Shown here: piece after piece, positions 24,135-35,378 of the stretch
Layout of the letters: each line of letters begins with the position of its first letter
How positions within the stretch are numbered: the stretch's first letter is position 1
Assembly (NCBI GenBank): GCA_039545275.1
Contig: BCHS01000003.1
Coordinates: forward strand, 496,001 to 560,000
Source of the DNA: Pseudomicrostroma phylloplanum
Taxonomy: Eukaryota > Basidiomycota > Exobasidiomycetes > Microstromatales
Length of the DNA stretch: 64,000 bases
Direction of reading: 5' to 3'
Translations under genes and position numbers: made by a program
The notes under the pieces: model-generated
Seen by the model: only the letters and a program-made list of their open reading frames with translations
What the model was told of the DNA's origin: nothing
The model's database searches: none

Positions 24135-26772
24135 ATGGCATCCCCACCTCCCTCGCCTAGTGCATCCGCAATTTCGCGCAGGGGCTCGAACCCCTTCACT
24201 CGCAATCAAGATAGCGTAGACTCCATCACAAGGAGCCTACGCAGGCAGTCCTTTGGCGCTCACTCGACCTTCTCCGACACAATCGATGAAGAAGATGATG
24301 ACGGAGAGGAGGCTGCTGCTGTATCGGCGCCTGCTGTTCGACAGACCGCAGGCGGGGCCGTAGGCTCAGGGACAGGCGTGTCTGTCAATGGAGGCCCCTC
24401 CGATGTAGAGGGTATTCCGATTAAGCCTGCATTGGGCCCAGCTGGAGGTGGCAGGCGTCATCTCAAGGTCGGCAGCATGGAAGACCCTGTAAGTAGATTT
24501 GAACACCTTGGCTCGGAAGGGACGATCATTCTGACGCCCTCCCCGCCAAATCACCACCCTTCGACAGGACATCGTCTACGGTGAAGAGCGTCAGAAGCTT
24601 GGACGTACAACAAGTGACAACGCGGCCAACGCTGCTACCCACAACAGGGCCCCAGGCATCATCCGTACATACAGTATGGCACAGCAAAAGCGCCGCCCCG
24701 TCGTCATGAACGATGACCGCATCATCCGCCAGCGTAGACTGAGCCACGATGCAATTCAAGAAGGGCCCCGACGCTTCATCGTGGATGTAGAGGAGACGAT
24801 GAGGCTCGTGCTGGAGCAGGAAGACACAGACGGCAACTTCCAGATCTGCGTCACCGACAGCGGACCGAAGGTTCTGTCTCTGGGAACAGCGACCAGTAAT
24901 GGCTACAAGGGTGTTGATATCCGCGGAACATACATGCTGTCCAATCTCTTGCAGGAGCTTGCCCTAGCTCGCGAACACGGAAGGAAACGTATCGTCCTCG
25001 ACGAGTCGAGGCTGACCGAGAACCCCGTCGACCGGCTCTCTAGGATGATCAGCCAGACCTTCTGGCACAATCTGACCCGCCGTATCGATGCGGGAGGACT
25101 GGAGAGAATCCTGAGCGACCCCAAGAACCGCTCGAAACAGCAGAGCCCTCGCATCTTCATTCCTCGAAGCGAGACAAAGCAGATCGCATACTACCAGAAG
25201 TTCGCAGATGAGCATCCCGATTTCAATCTCACCATCGAAATCCTTCCAGAGGTCTTGACTTCCGACTACACTCGCGACCTGAACGAGAAGCCCGGTCTTC
25301 TTGCTCTAGAGATGAAGGAGGTCATCAATGAGAAAGGAGAGGAGACTTTGGAGGGTATTCCCTTCATCGTACCAGGTGCTCGCTTCAACGAGCTGTACAA
25401 TTGGGACTCGTACTTTATCTCGCTCGGCCTCGTCGTTGACAACATGGTGGACATGGCCAAAGGTACCGTTGACCACTTCATCTTCCAGATCAAGCACTAT
25501 GGCAAGGTACTGAACGGCAACCGTACATACTATCTGATGCGAGCACAGCCGCCCTTCCTTACCGACATGGCTTTGCAAGTCTACTCTCGGCTTGACCCTT
25601 CGAAGGAGGAGGAGAACAAGGCCTGGCTCAAGAAGGCGATTCAAGCTGCTGTCAAGGAGTATCACACAGTCTGGACTGCTGCGCCTCGAAAGGACCCAAA
25701 GACTGGTCTAAGTCGATACCGTCCCGAGGGTCGAGGCGTGCCACCCGAGACCGAGGCTAGTCACTTCACTCATGTGCTGCGCCCATATGCCGAAAAGTAC
25801 GGCATCAGCGTCAACGAGTTCACACACAAGTACAACTACGGATTGGTCGACGAGCCCGAGTTGGACGAATACTTCTTGCACGATCGAGCAGTCAGAGAGT
25901 CAGGGCACGACACTTCGTACCGTCTAGAGAAGCGGTGCGCCAACTTGGCCACTATCGACCTGAATGCGCTTCTATACAAGTACGAAGTAGACATTGCCAC
26001 TGCTATCCGGGAGCTCTTCGATGACAAGCTCGAGCTGGAAGACGACTTTATCCTGGGCGCTACTCTTCCACCCTCCATGTCGGATCAGCAACCAGACAAG
26101 CCTTCCCGCTCCATCGAGACTCCGCAGACCTCGGCAGAGTGGTTTGCGCGGGCCGCCTTCAGGAAGAAGCAGGTGGACAAGTACTGCTGGAACGAGGGAC
26201 GTGGGTTGTACTACGACTACGACACGGTGAAAGAGGAAGCCTCACACTACGAGTCCGTCACCGCCTTCTGGGCCATGTGGGCCGGTCTTGCCTCTGAAGC
26301 CCAAGCACACAAGCTCGTCACGCAGAGCCTTCCCAAGTTCGAGATGCAGGGTGGTCTCATCCCCGGCACGGAGGATTCGCGAGGGAAAATCACACTAGAC
26401 AGGCCCAACAGGCAGTGGGACTACCCGTACGCCTGGCCACCCCACCAGATGCTCGCCTGGGTCGGACTGGAGCGCTACGGCTACCTAGAAGAAGCTCGTC
26501 GCCTAGCCTACCGCTGGCTCTACCTCATGACCTCTGCATTCTTCAACTTCAATGGCGTCGTACCCGAAAAGTTCGACGCGGTAGCCCTTTCGCACATGGT
26601 CAATGCCGAGTATGGAAACCAAGGAGTGGACTTTAAGTTTGTCCCGCGCGAAGGGTTCGGATGGTCCAATGCCTCCTTCCAGGTTGGACTCACCTTCCTC
26701 ACGGTGCAGCAGAGGAGGGCAGTGGCTGCTCTGCAGCACCCGGATGACTTTTTCAAGACGGAAAGGAAGTAG
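24135..26772 (+). CDS. NTH1: neutral trehalase
   Basis: Two exons, join(24135..24488,24568..26772), give 852 aa. The enzyme hydrolyses trehalose to two glucoses in the cytosol. The N-terminal regulatory region has basic Ser sites (RRGS near residue 17, RTYS near 150, RRLS near 170) of the kind phosphorylated by PKA and bound by 14-3-3 in yeast Nth1. A Ca-binding loop [12 protein letters not shown] follows near residue 205. The catalytic GH37 domain shows [15 protein letters not shown], the loop around ERDTSYR-like [15 protein letters not shown], and the C-terminal [14 protein letters not shown] block. It is somewhat longer than yeast Nth1 through an extended acidic, Gly-rich N-terminus. The intron (79 nt) is in phase 0 with GTAAGT and CGACAG. 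Confidence 0.97.
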
Positions 26773-27096
26773 GAAGTAGAGGGGTGAACAGAGATGCGAG
26801 GAGAGACGAGGAGAGAATGTGCTGAGCTCTAGATTATGGACGATCAGGACTGTAGATGACTGGCAAAAGGGCTGGGTGTGGGAAGAAGGTAGAGGTAGAG
26901 GTTGGACAGGGCAGGAACGATGCTTGCTTGTCTCGACTGCTCAGATCCGTGCTTTCGTGGTGGACCCGACTCTTAATGCTATATACTGCTCATGCGCGCC
27001 TTGATTGGGATCAGATCGAAATTCGCAAGCAGTAGACACCGATGGTGAATGTTGCAAAGGGATGATGCAGATTTTCTTCTACCGAGCACAGCGCTT
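26773..27096. other. convergent 3' intergenic region
   Basis: 324 bp between the stops of NTH1 and the ArfGAP gene. No gene or repeat was recognised. Confidence 0.5.
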
Positions 27097-28581
27097 CTAC
27101 TTCCAGATGTCTCCGAACGGATCATCCTTTGCAGCCCCTCCTCCTCCTCCTCCTCCTCCTTCTCCTCCTCCTCCACCACCACCGCTACTCATCGAAGTCG
27201 TAGTCGAAGTGTTGAACTCTCCCCAAATATCTCCCGAGGCCGACCCACCGCCCGTCGCTCCTGCACCGCTCTTGTTTGGTGGACTACTCGTCGAACCGCC
27301 GCCCCAGACGTCCGCGGACGCGAACATGCCAGACGAAGTGGCCGTGGGAACTGGAGCAGCCCATGGGTTAGAGGCTGCCGCTGATGCTGCTGGAGGGGCA
27401 GCGCTAGATGAAGTCGAAGTGGAACGAGTGCCCCGAGCTGCTGCTGGTGCAGCACTACCGCCCATACTTAGCCCACTGAAGGCGTCCAGTCCACCAAACG
27501 CTCCACCGCCTGCGCCGCCTGCCTGCTGACTGGGCAGGGGAGGTGAGCGCACAGAGGACGAGTTGCCAAAGAGGGAGAGGATGTCTGACTTGCCCCTGCC
27601 GCTGCTGTTGGCGGGTACAGCAGATGCTTGAGGCGGCGGGTCATGCCAGTCGAGATCAAAGAGGCCTCCTCCGCCTCCCGAGGCTGCAGGAGCGGCAGGC
27701 TTGGCTGATGCGGCCGGAGCTGGAGCAGGGGCGGTGGTCGTCCGAGTGGGTGCAGCATTGCTAGAGGCTCGCACGGCAGGTGCATCGTCCAGCAGCGAGC
27801 CGCGAGGCGATGTGACGCTCGTAGTGGCCGGAGCTGGCATGGGGTCACCACCGAGGAGATCAATGGCAGTGGGCAGCGGTGCAGGAGCAGGGGGACGAGC
27901 TGATCGGCTGGACGATGCAGTGGAAGTTGATGTAGCTGCCGCTGCGGGTGCTGCTGCAGCGGCGGGGGTTGATGCAGGGGCTGCTCCTGCCTCGAGTATG
28001 CTGGGATCGCTCGGCGGCTGTCCCTCCTTTGCCCACCGCCTGGTCTCGTACTTGCTCCTGATGAAGCTCTCCACCTTGTGCTCGGGCGGGATGTGGCCGG
28101 CTTTGAGGTGAGCCTCCCAGTAGAGGTTGGCTCGCTTGTTGCCCCACTTTTGTATCGAGTCCATCTGTTCTGGTGTCCAGATGTCTAGGTCGATGGACTT
28201 GACCTTTGAAATGTGGGTACCCATGCTACGATGGATGCCTGAGCAGCGAATGCATAGGAAACAGCCACTAGGAGCACAAGAGGAGGAGGTGTGACGGTCA
28301 GTATCAGCGTCTTCACACCTTGCGCAGCTCTAGCTTGGGTTTGCTCACATGTTCCAAGAAGCCCACCGAGGATCGTTGCGTTTCTGTATTAGGTCAGTGG
28401 GGGTACGTGAGCCGTCAGTGTCTCATCCCCTGTTCGTGAACGCTGCTGCTGCCCAGTGTCCCTTGTGCCTGGTCTCACTCACGCAGTCTGCGCAGCTCTT
28501 GTTGTCCGGCTGCTTGACGAGTGCCCTGAGTGTCCTTGCGTTGAGGTCATTCTGAGCCTTTGACTGCACTGGTCGCGACAT
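27097..28581 (-). CDS. ArfGAP domain protein (Age2/SMAP-like)
   Basis: Three exons, complement(join(27097..28267,28349..28383,28483..28581)), give 434 aa. The ArfGAP zinc finger is complete only after splicing: Cys30-x2-Cys33-x16-Cys50-x2-Cys53 followed by the catalytic Arg58 (C-S-G-I-H-R). The domain continues with SMGTHISKVKSIDLD and a PEHKVESFIRSKYE segment to about residue 125. The tail is Ala/Ser/Gly/Pro-rich and disordered, with scattered DLDW, DILSLF and DPFGDIW pieces that resemble clathrin-adaptor binding motifs, ending in a poly-Gly run. It should accelerate GTP hydrolysis on Arf at Golgi or endosomes. The middle exon is only 35 nt. Confidence 0.93.
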
Positions 28582-28886
28582 GGTGTATGCGTGGGGTTGG
28601 GAGGTGTAGCGATGTGGTATGAGGTGTGGATAGGAAGGAGCTGCGTCTGTGGCCTCGTGTGTGTGGTGCTTCTGGCTGGTGAGGCCCAAGCAACACTGGC
28701 TGTGGGTGAGTGAGTGGCTGTTGCCTCTGGCTGGCTGTGCGCGCGTGTGTGCAGGTTTGCTCCGAGGTGCGTGGCTTCGGAAAGGGAGACGCCACAAGCG
28801 CATCCCAGCCATTTAACTCGAGACGCGTTACTTCTTCCCAAAAGCCTCGTACCCAAGCAACACCACCGTGGAGCACATCGCATATC
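28582..28886. promoter_or_regulatory. divergent promoter ArfGAP / RPA2 with an MCB-like site
   Basis: 305 bp shared by two divergent genes. An ACGCGT hexamer at 28823-28828 lies about 60 bp before the RPA2 start. It matches the MluI cell-cycle box bound by MBF in yeasts, a common site upstream of replication genes. This is a sequence match only. Confidence 0.45.
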
Positions 28887-30210
28887 ATGGGTGAGTAGAC
28901 GTGCCTCTGGGGAGCATCTGGTGATGATTTCTATATCACTCACACTGTCCTTTGAGGCTGCCGTCCACGCAGCTGACTACGGAGCAAATCCCTATGGACA
29001 AAATTATGCAACGGGCGGAGGCGGAGGAGGGGGCGGCTTCATGATGGGCGGCAGTCAGGGCGACAGCCCTTCCAAGGGAGGCGTGAGTGAAGACGAAGGA
29101 GAAAGTATCGCATCGGTCGAGGGAAGCAACAAGCTCAAACATGGTCGCGCTCCACTTCACCGTCCTGCAGTTCTCGGCCAAGAATACCCTCAGGCCAGTG
29201 ACCATCAGACAGATCATCTCAGCCACACAAGCCCACCCAGATGCTGAGTTCAAGGTGGACGACCAAGAGCTAGGACAGGTCTGTCTCCCCTGCAGCTATT
29301 TATACTTTGCTCATGATATAGACTGTAGTGAAGCTGACGACCACCATCACTACCTCCACCCCACAGCTCACCTTCTGCGCCGTGATCCGAAACATCTCGA
29401 GGAATGCTACCAACATCTCGTACACGATGGAGGACGGTACGGGCGAGATTGAAGTGAGGCAATGGCTGGACAGTACCTCGGATGACTCTGGCAAGGCGGC
29501 CGATATCCAGTGAGTGATTTGCAACAGCCACAAGAACATATCACAGAAGGCTCAGTCGACTGAGATTGCCTTCCCTCGCTTCCTTCAGGGTCAACACATA
29601 CGTCCGCGTATTGGGCACAGTCAAGGCTTTCCAATCGAAGCGCAGCGTGTCAGCCGGTCACATCCGTCCGGTGAATAGCTTCAACGAGGTGCTGTACCAT
29701 AAGATGGAGGCAGTGTGGGTGCATCTGCAGATCACAAAAGGCACAGGGCAGGTGAGTCCTAGACAGAAGATTGGCAGCGCCGACTATGGGGGCCTTGCAG
29801 CTGACATCGTAAATTTTGCTGCCTTGTGCCTTGTAGAAGAGTGGAGGCGGACAGGCTGCCGATTATGCCAGCTCCACACCGGCAGCTGGTGGAGCCGACT
29901 TGACATCAATCTCGAATCCCACCCAGCGCAAGATTGCCCAAGCGATTCATACCCTTGTCACGCCCGACTCTGAGGGCATCACGGTACAGCAAGTGGCTGC
30001 AAAGCTGCAAGGATTGTCTGTCGGTCAGATTGCGTCAGTATGGCAAGAGGTGGGGGAGTGTCTGCGTCTAAGTGCGAGTATACTGACTGCTCGTGGGTAC
30101 GTCCTTGACCCCCTTGCCTTGCGTTCCCTCACAGCAAGGAGATCGACGAGATGGTCAACAATGGCTTCCTGTACCACACCATCGACGACGACCACTTCCT
30201 GCCTCCGTGA
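28887..30210 (+). CDS. RFA2: replication protein A, 32 kDa subunit
   Basis: Seven exons, join(28887..28890,28973..29082,29171..29278,29367..29509,29589..29751,29837..30033,30135..30210), give 266 aa. The first exon is only ATGG. RPA2 is the middle subunit of the single-stranded DNA binding heterotrimer used in replication and repair. After a Gly-rich N-terminus (MADYGANPYG then poly-Gly, and Ser residues fit for phosphorylation) comes the OB fold: NTLRPVTIRQI, LTFCAVIRNIS, EIEVRQWLD, YVRVLGTVKAF. The C-terminal winged helix (about 200-266) ends GFLYHTIDDDHF, a family hallmark. All seven exons stay in frame with standard splice sites, and a cell-cycle-type ACGCGT site lies in the promoter. Confidence 0.95.
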
Positions 30211-30585
30211 TCTGGGCGTGTACCATCTCTTTGTGTGTCGTCATCTCATTCCCACTGCATTGCATTCTTGGTCCCCTCGATGTGTTGTACTGCACGCGTG
30301 AGCTTCTCTGCCACGGCTCGTCTGCCTTCCGGCGCTTTGGCGCCTGTGACGCGCAGGTTGCCGGCGGAGTGGACCTCCATCTGCGCCTGTGAGGGTGAAG
30401 CCCTGCCAGGCGACAACCACCCGCTCGTTCTTCTCGCTTCTACCTTTACATCCCAACATCACCACCACCACTCCCCATCACCCAGGCTCGCATTTCCGCC
30501 TCTCCCCCTCTCTCTCACACATAATCCACACAACCAGACGGTTCACTACGAAAGAGAACGTCTTTTGGGCCCACCTCCTTGCTTT
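30211..30585. other. intergenic region / leader of the W2-domain gene
   Basis: 375 bp between the RPA2 stop and the next ATG. The frame of the downstream gene stays open through much of it without an ATG before 30586, so it is read as 5' leader. It includes a CAC-rich pyrimidine stretch. Confidence 0.4.
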
Positions 30586-31881
30586 ATGACCGCTACTCCA
30601 CCACCCACTGCGCCGACTCAAGTCAAGCAGGACAAGCCTCAGCTCGCTGGGACCAGGATCAAGCAGAGAAAGGGTGTTGCCAAGTCCCAGGCCAAGTTCG
30701 AGCCCGAAGCATTCCGAGACAGCCTCTTCACCCACTTTGAGAGCGTAACCTCGCCTACCGACTGGGATGGGTATGCTGCTGCCCTAGACCGAGCGGGCAA
30801 CACCCTCGACTATCGCAAATACTCCGATCAGCTCTTCGACATCCTCATCGCTGGAGGCATTTTGGCTCCCGGTGGATCTTACGAAGATGAAGACGCACCC
30901 CTTAGTCCCTTTGCCATCTTCAAGGCAAAGAGTGCAAAGGTAGAAGATGTAAAGCCCTACATCACCGTCCTTGACAAGGTCATTCGACGATACAAGTTCC
31001 TGCAGAAGCCGCTCGAGGAGACGACTTTGACGGGAATGCTCCAGTACATCAACCGCTTCACCAAGGAGCAGAATGAGAAGCTAGCAACCACGACGGCTCT
31101 TCTGCTGCAGACGAACCTGCTGGGCGCTAATGTCCTGCAAGTTCTGCAGAAGGACCACCTCGTAAAGGATGATCTTGCCATTACATTCGTGGACAATGTC
31201 TTCAAGGCGTACCTCTCCGAGGCTCCCATCGAGACGCTCGGCTCCGTCCTCCGCAAGGGTGGCATCCGCGATCCCCTCCTCTTCTTCCCCACGCAGAAGC
31301 GAGCTCAGCCGGGAATCGTCACAAACCACTTCAAGAGCGTGGGCCTCGGCTCCGTGGCCGATTACTGGCAGAAGAGGGCCGCTAGGGATGCTCGTGAAGG
31401 GGTGATCATCAGGCTGAGCGAGATGCAGTCCGACGAGAACACTTCCAACGAGGAGATTGTCGACTTCCTCAAGGAGCAGCGAGCCCGCACTGGACTCGCA
31501 ATGGACGAGTACGTACCCATCGTCTTTGACGGTCTGGTCAAGTCCATCTCCTGGTCCACCCGACCCGACCAAGCCGAAGCACAGGCGACAAAGGAGATTT
31601 CCACCTTTTCCCCCATCCTTGCTCCCTTTACGCCTTCGCCAAAGGCAGAGATTGCGCTGATCAACAAGATTCAGCTCTTTTGCTTTGAGGAACAGCGCGC
31701 GCTCAAGAGCTTCAGCAACCTACTCAAGGTCATGTACAATGACGATGTGCTCAGCGACCAGGCCATCATCTACTGGGCTACCAAGGGTGCCAGGCCAGAG
31801 GGCAAGGACATTTTCCTGCAGCAGGCGGCACCACTCGTCAAGTACCTGCAGGAGCAGAGCGATGATGAGGATGATGAGTAG
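30586..31881 (+). CDS. eIF5-mimic protein, BZW/5MP type (W2 domain)
   Basis: Single exon of 431 aa with ATG at 30586. The N-terminal signature LAGTRIKQRKGVAKSQAKFE and FRDSLFTHFE block, and the C-terminal W2 (eIF5C/HEAT-like) domain with an FSNLLKVMYNDDVLSDQAIIYW-type segment (around residues 380-405) and an acidic QSDDEDDE tail, identify the BZW1/BZW2 (5MP) family. These proteins mimic the eIF5 C-terminus, bind eIF2 and eIF3, and tighten start-codon selection; in fungi they are found in only some lineages. The frame is open upstream of the chosen ATG, but that part is low-complexity and not family-like. Confidence 0.9.
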   Translation: MTATPPPTAPTQVKQDKPQLAGTRIKQRKGVAKSQAKFEPEAFRDSLFTHFESVTSPTDWDGYAAALDRAGNTLDYRKYSDQLFDILIAGGILAPGGSYEDEDAPLSPFAIFKAKSAKVEDVKPYITVLDKVIRRYKFLQKPLEETTLTGMLQYINRFTKEQNEKLATTTALLLQTNLLGANVLQVLQKDHLVKDDLAITFVDNVFKAYLSEAPIETLGSVLRKGGIRDPLLFFPTQKRAQPGIVTNHFKSVGLGSVADYWQKRAARDAREGVIIRLSEMQSDENTSNEEIVDFLKEQRARTGLAMDEYVPIVFDGLVKSISWSTRPDQAEAQATKEISTFSPILAPFTPSPKAEIALINKIQLFCFEEQRALKSFSNLLKVMYNDDVLSDQAIIYWATKGARPEGKDIFLQQAAPLVKYLQEQSDDEDDE

Positions 31882-32463
31882 AGGAGCGGAGAGGACAGGA
31901 TGGAGAGGAGGGAAGGAGCGAGGGAGTCAGGCGTATCAGGGCTGTGGAAATGCTCGACAGCCCGTCTCGACAGCGCAAGGGGAGATGGACGGGAAGTACC
32001 TAGTAGCGGAGCCAAAAGGTTTTTTGATAGCAGAGCAGTGCAGAGCAGTGCAGAGCAGTGCAGAGCAGTGGTCAACAACAGAGGGAGTCACGGTGTGCTT
32101 CTCCATCCCTTGCTTGCTCGTCGTTGCGCCATCCAGAAAAAGACACAATGCAAAACAGTCTCCAGAGTCCCGTGTTGCGCGATTGACGACAGACTAGACC
32201 ACTCTTCTGCAGTAGGAGAAGAGGAAGAGGAAGGCTGTAGAGACTTTCCCCTCTCAAGGTAGAGAGTGAGACAGTGGTATAGATATTTAGTAGACGTGCG
32301 CTGAAGAAGTGACACACTCCATCTCATTGCCTCCCACACCCTTCCCATTGATCTGCGAGGGCGTGAACGACTGTGCCGCCGAATGAGACATCCCTGGACG
32401 TACGGGGACGGGTACGACCTGCCGCGTCTCAGTTCGTCCATCCTGAGCAGGGCTTCTTGAGAC
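31882..32463. other. convergent 3' intergenic region
   Basis: 582 bp between the stops of the W2 gene and ATG5. It contains the 10-bp tandem repeat listed separately. No convincing coding frame was seen. Confidence 0.5.
32031..32070. repeat. 10-bp tandem repeat, four perfect copies
   Basis: Four exact head-to-tail copies of cagagcagtg in the 3' region between two convergent genes, directly after a T6 run. It is a minisatellite-like array and not a CRISPR, since there are no spacers. Confidence 0.9.
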
Positions 32464-34379
32464 TCACGCCCGGTCTCCCTCTGGGAGCAGCAGCAAGACT
32501 ATCACCAGCCTGTTCGAGGATGGAGTGGAGAGAAGGGAGGCGCTCTCTTAGAGTCATTCGCAAGATCTGACAGTCCATGACCTCCGAGCGCATCTCGCTC
32601 GTACTCACCAGCCGTCGGCACCACTGATGCTCCTCGCCAATTGAGCCACCGGACTATCCAGTGGGATGCGTATACCCTGCACGATGGGCACAGCCAGCGC
32701 GCCTCCGCCTCCCGCTCCACCTCCTCCAGCAACCCCTGTCTTCCCCGTAGACACAACCGAGTCTACCTGCCGCTCGCGACTCGCCTCAGCGGACCTCGGA
32801 GTGCTAGTCGTGCTTCGCGGAGGACTGAGGCTCAGCGGCGAGAAGTCGACTCCTAATGTGGGGTGACGGCTGTCTGATCTGGTCGGGAGGCCGGAGATGG
32901 TCGGGGAGCTCGAGCCCTTGGACGCTGCTGCTGCTGACGCCTGCTGCTGTTGTGGGAAGAGAGCGGGGAAGAGGGCTGAGAGAACGTATTGCAGAGTCGT
33001 AGGCTTTCCGTCTTCTGTTAAGGGTGGGACACCCTCTTGCAGTATTGTCCCGCCTTGAAGGACGAACTTGACGGGGATGGCCTTTAGGCCTGGCAGTCCG
33101 TGACCCTTGACTGTACGGCTGCCGCTTTCGGTCGTGCTGATTGCACTTGCTGGAGTACTGCTCTCAGCAGCGGCGGCTGCTACGTCCTCACTACCCTTGT
33201 CGATCGGCAAATTTGGATTGGAGGAGTTGAGGTGATTGCTTCCGAACACACCTCCAGACGGAGCCGCATACAGCGAGCTAGCTCGGCGCGGTACGAGCGA
33301 GGAGCTGAGGTCTTCCTGGCTGCCAGTATGAGAGGCAGACCTGAATGTCGAAGGATATGAAGAAGGTGGAGCGCTCGGTTGCGGTGGAGCAGGGTAGGCC
33401 GAAGCTGCTGGGAGGATCCTGGAGGTGAGAGAAGTGAACTGCGCATAGTCGCCTGAGCAGTCATTGAGGAGAAGGATGGCATTCTGTCAGAGTCAGCTCG
33501 TCCCGGAAGCTGCTGCAAACGCTGCGAACGCTGCGACTCACCGCCTATCAGAGCGTCCCAGATGCCGTCTTGTTCAGGCCGCCTCAGGTTGTTGACCTTC
33601 TTGGTATTGCCGTTGCGCACGAAATCGGCCTCTTTGAGCATGCCCATGTAGGCCTGTTTCGAGCTCTCGACCAGCGCAAGTACGACGTTTTCGGTAGAAG
33701 CAAGTGTTGGGTTGCTGGTAGGGCTAGGAAGCTTGGCGTGAGGCAGGTCTTTAAGACGCAAGGTGATAGACCATGGGATGGGAGGTGGGTGAGGGAGGAA
33801 GGGGGATGTGCGAGAGGGAGAGGCTTCTCGTCTCCTACGCGAGGAGGCATACGCTACGTCGTTTCCTTCTGTATGATGCCGAGTTGGAGCCAGATTGTCT
33901 ACAGAGTGGTCATATAGCAATCCAATCGGCCAATGCCTGATACAGTGGGAAGAGTGGCCGAGGTAAGTACGGGTACCTCCACTAACAGGATGACCCACGA
34001 TGCCTGCTACTCACCACTTGAGTGGAGTGCCTTTATACTCAAACCAAACCTCCTCATCCTTGATTGTGGCAGCTCCACGTACATCGCAAATCAGCCCCAC
34101 CAATGCCTCCTTGACTTCCTGCACTATCAAAGGAAGGTACAAGTTCCTCCTGACAGTCGTGTAATAGACATATTCTGCAGCCAGGGAGCTGTCTGAGCCA
34201 CTGGGCAAGTCAGACAGAGCTACAGATACTGCCAGTGGCAGTGAAGAGGAGAAGACATCGGCTGCTATACGAGAGGAAGAAGAGGCGGAGGAGGAGGAAG
34301 AATCGAGGGGAGGGCCACTGGATAGGCGAGATGGTCCTGCGAAGCTGCTGCCCGAGGGACGAGCAGGCGTCGAGGACAT
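32464..34379 (-). CDS. ATG5: autophagy protein 5
   Basis: Four exons, complement(join(32464..32509,32609..33452,33542..33936,34015..34379)), give 549 aa. Atg5 is joined to Atg12 and with Atg16 promotes lipidation of Atg8 on the forming autophagosome. Family blocks are YTTVRRNLYLPLIVQEVK, then EYKGTPLKW joined across intron 1 to HWPIGLLYD, PWSITLRLKDLPHAKLPS, and the helical KEADFVRNGN ... IWDALIGGDYAQF. The C-terminal ubiquitin-like fold has IPVKFVLQGG and ends, after the last intron, in DGWLVIVLLLLPEGDRA. The exon 3 acceptor (CTCAG) and the 46-nt last exon were chosen because only they keep phase and restore conserved sequence. The protein is roughly twice human Atg5 because of Ser/Pro/Gly-rich insertions. 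Confidence 0.93.
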
Positions 34380-34727
34380 GGCAGGAGGCGTCAGAGCCTG
34401 GGTCTACAGGCTAGGCAGACTCGAGCTTCGAGGCGGCCTAAGCTGTCTGTGTGATGTACTTGATGGTGAGGCGTGAAAGGCTACAGAGCTGTGACGGCCA
34501 TTGTGTAGCATTGACCTGGATGTCCCACGAGGGTCGGTGCGTCGACCGGAATCCCCGATGCCACTTCCGTGAGTGCGCCCGCGACGCTCTTGTGTTGATC
34601 TCCAAGCCTTGACCTTTCCTCCTACACACCGTAACCGCCGCAACGGCAAAGTACAGCTGTCAGGTCCAGTATCGTCTTGGCATCTCCGATCGTCGCTTCG
34701 AACCTACGACACTTCTGTATCAAAGCG
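34380..34727. promoter_or_regulatory. divergent promoter ATG5 / HSBP1
   Basis: 348 bp between two divergent starts; no operator recognised. Confidence 0.4.
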
Positions 34728-35108
34728 ATGGCTTCCGCAATGGCAGCAACACGAACTGCCGATAGCGCCTCGAATGCGCCTCCGACTATCACTCAGGGTT
34801 CGGCAGAGGATACAGACCTATCGAACAAGACCATCTCCAGCCCGCACGAGCTCACAGACTGGGTAGACGGACTGCTCGATACGCTACAGAATAGGTTCGA
34901 CGTGATGCAGGGACAAGTGGAGGAAAGAAGTGAGTCGTCAGAAAAGGTGTAAGAGAGAGGAGCAAAAGGAACTGACTGGTATTGCCCTTGCGTGCCTCTC
35001 CCCCGGTCAGTGAGCGAGATGGCTCGAAGAATCGACACGCTAGAGAGCAGCATCGAGGAGCTGCTGCAGGGACAGAGCGGCACTGCTCAGAGCGCACCTG
35101 AGTCCTAA
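34728..35108 (+). CDS. heat shock factor binding protein 1-like
   Basis: Two exons, join(34728..34929,35011..35108), give 99 aa. The family core is ELTDWVDGLLDTLQNRFDVM followed across the intron by RMSEMARRIDTLESSIEELL, a trimeric coiled coil with heptad hydrophobics. HSBP1 binds the heat shock factor trimerisation domain and damps its activity; a role in WASH complex assembly is also known in other eukaryotes. The N-terminal ~40 residues are Ala/Thr/Ser-rich and unconserved. The intron is 81 nt (GTGAGT, GGTCAG) and in phase 1. Confidence 0.93.
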
Positions 35109-35378
35109 ATGAGAAGAATCTCGGGTACGGCTCAAAAGCCAGCAGCCCACGTCACGTCTGTAACAGTATCAGGTATCACCGTACCTTGTCCCCATCTAGC
35201 CTTGCCCAATATACCATACACACTTCAAGAATTATGGATGATCGAGCACTGGCAATCTAGAATGAGAATTGCATGATGTTGGATGAAGATGAAAAGCTAC
35301 AGGCGTCCACTGCCACGGCAACATTTGCTATACATTTGGTGTCATGTCTAATGCACAGACACAGATAGAGAGAGGTCC

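Noticed and set aside
32031..32070. Possible CRISPR-like array
   Set aside because: Units are contiguous with no spacers, and the host is a eukaryote.
33180..33482. Continuation of the ATG5 exon 2 frame into a long minus-strand ORF
   Set aside because: After the intron the conserved sequence (DYAQF..., then IPVKF...) lies in a different frame, so this tail is a shadow.
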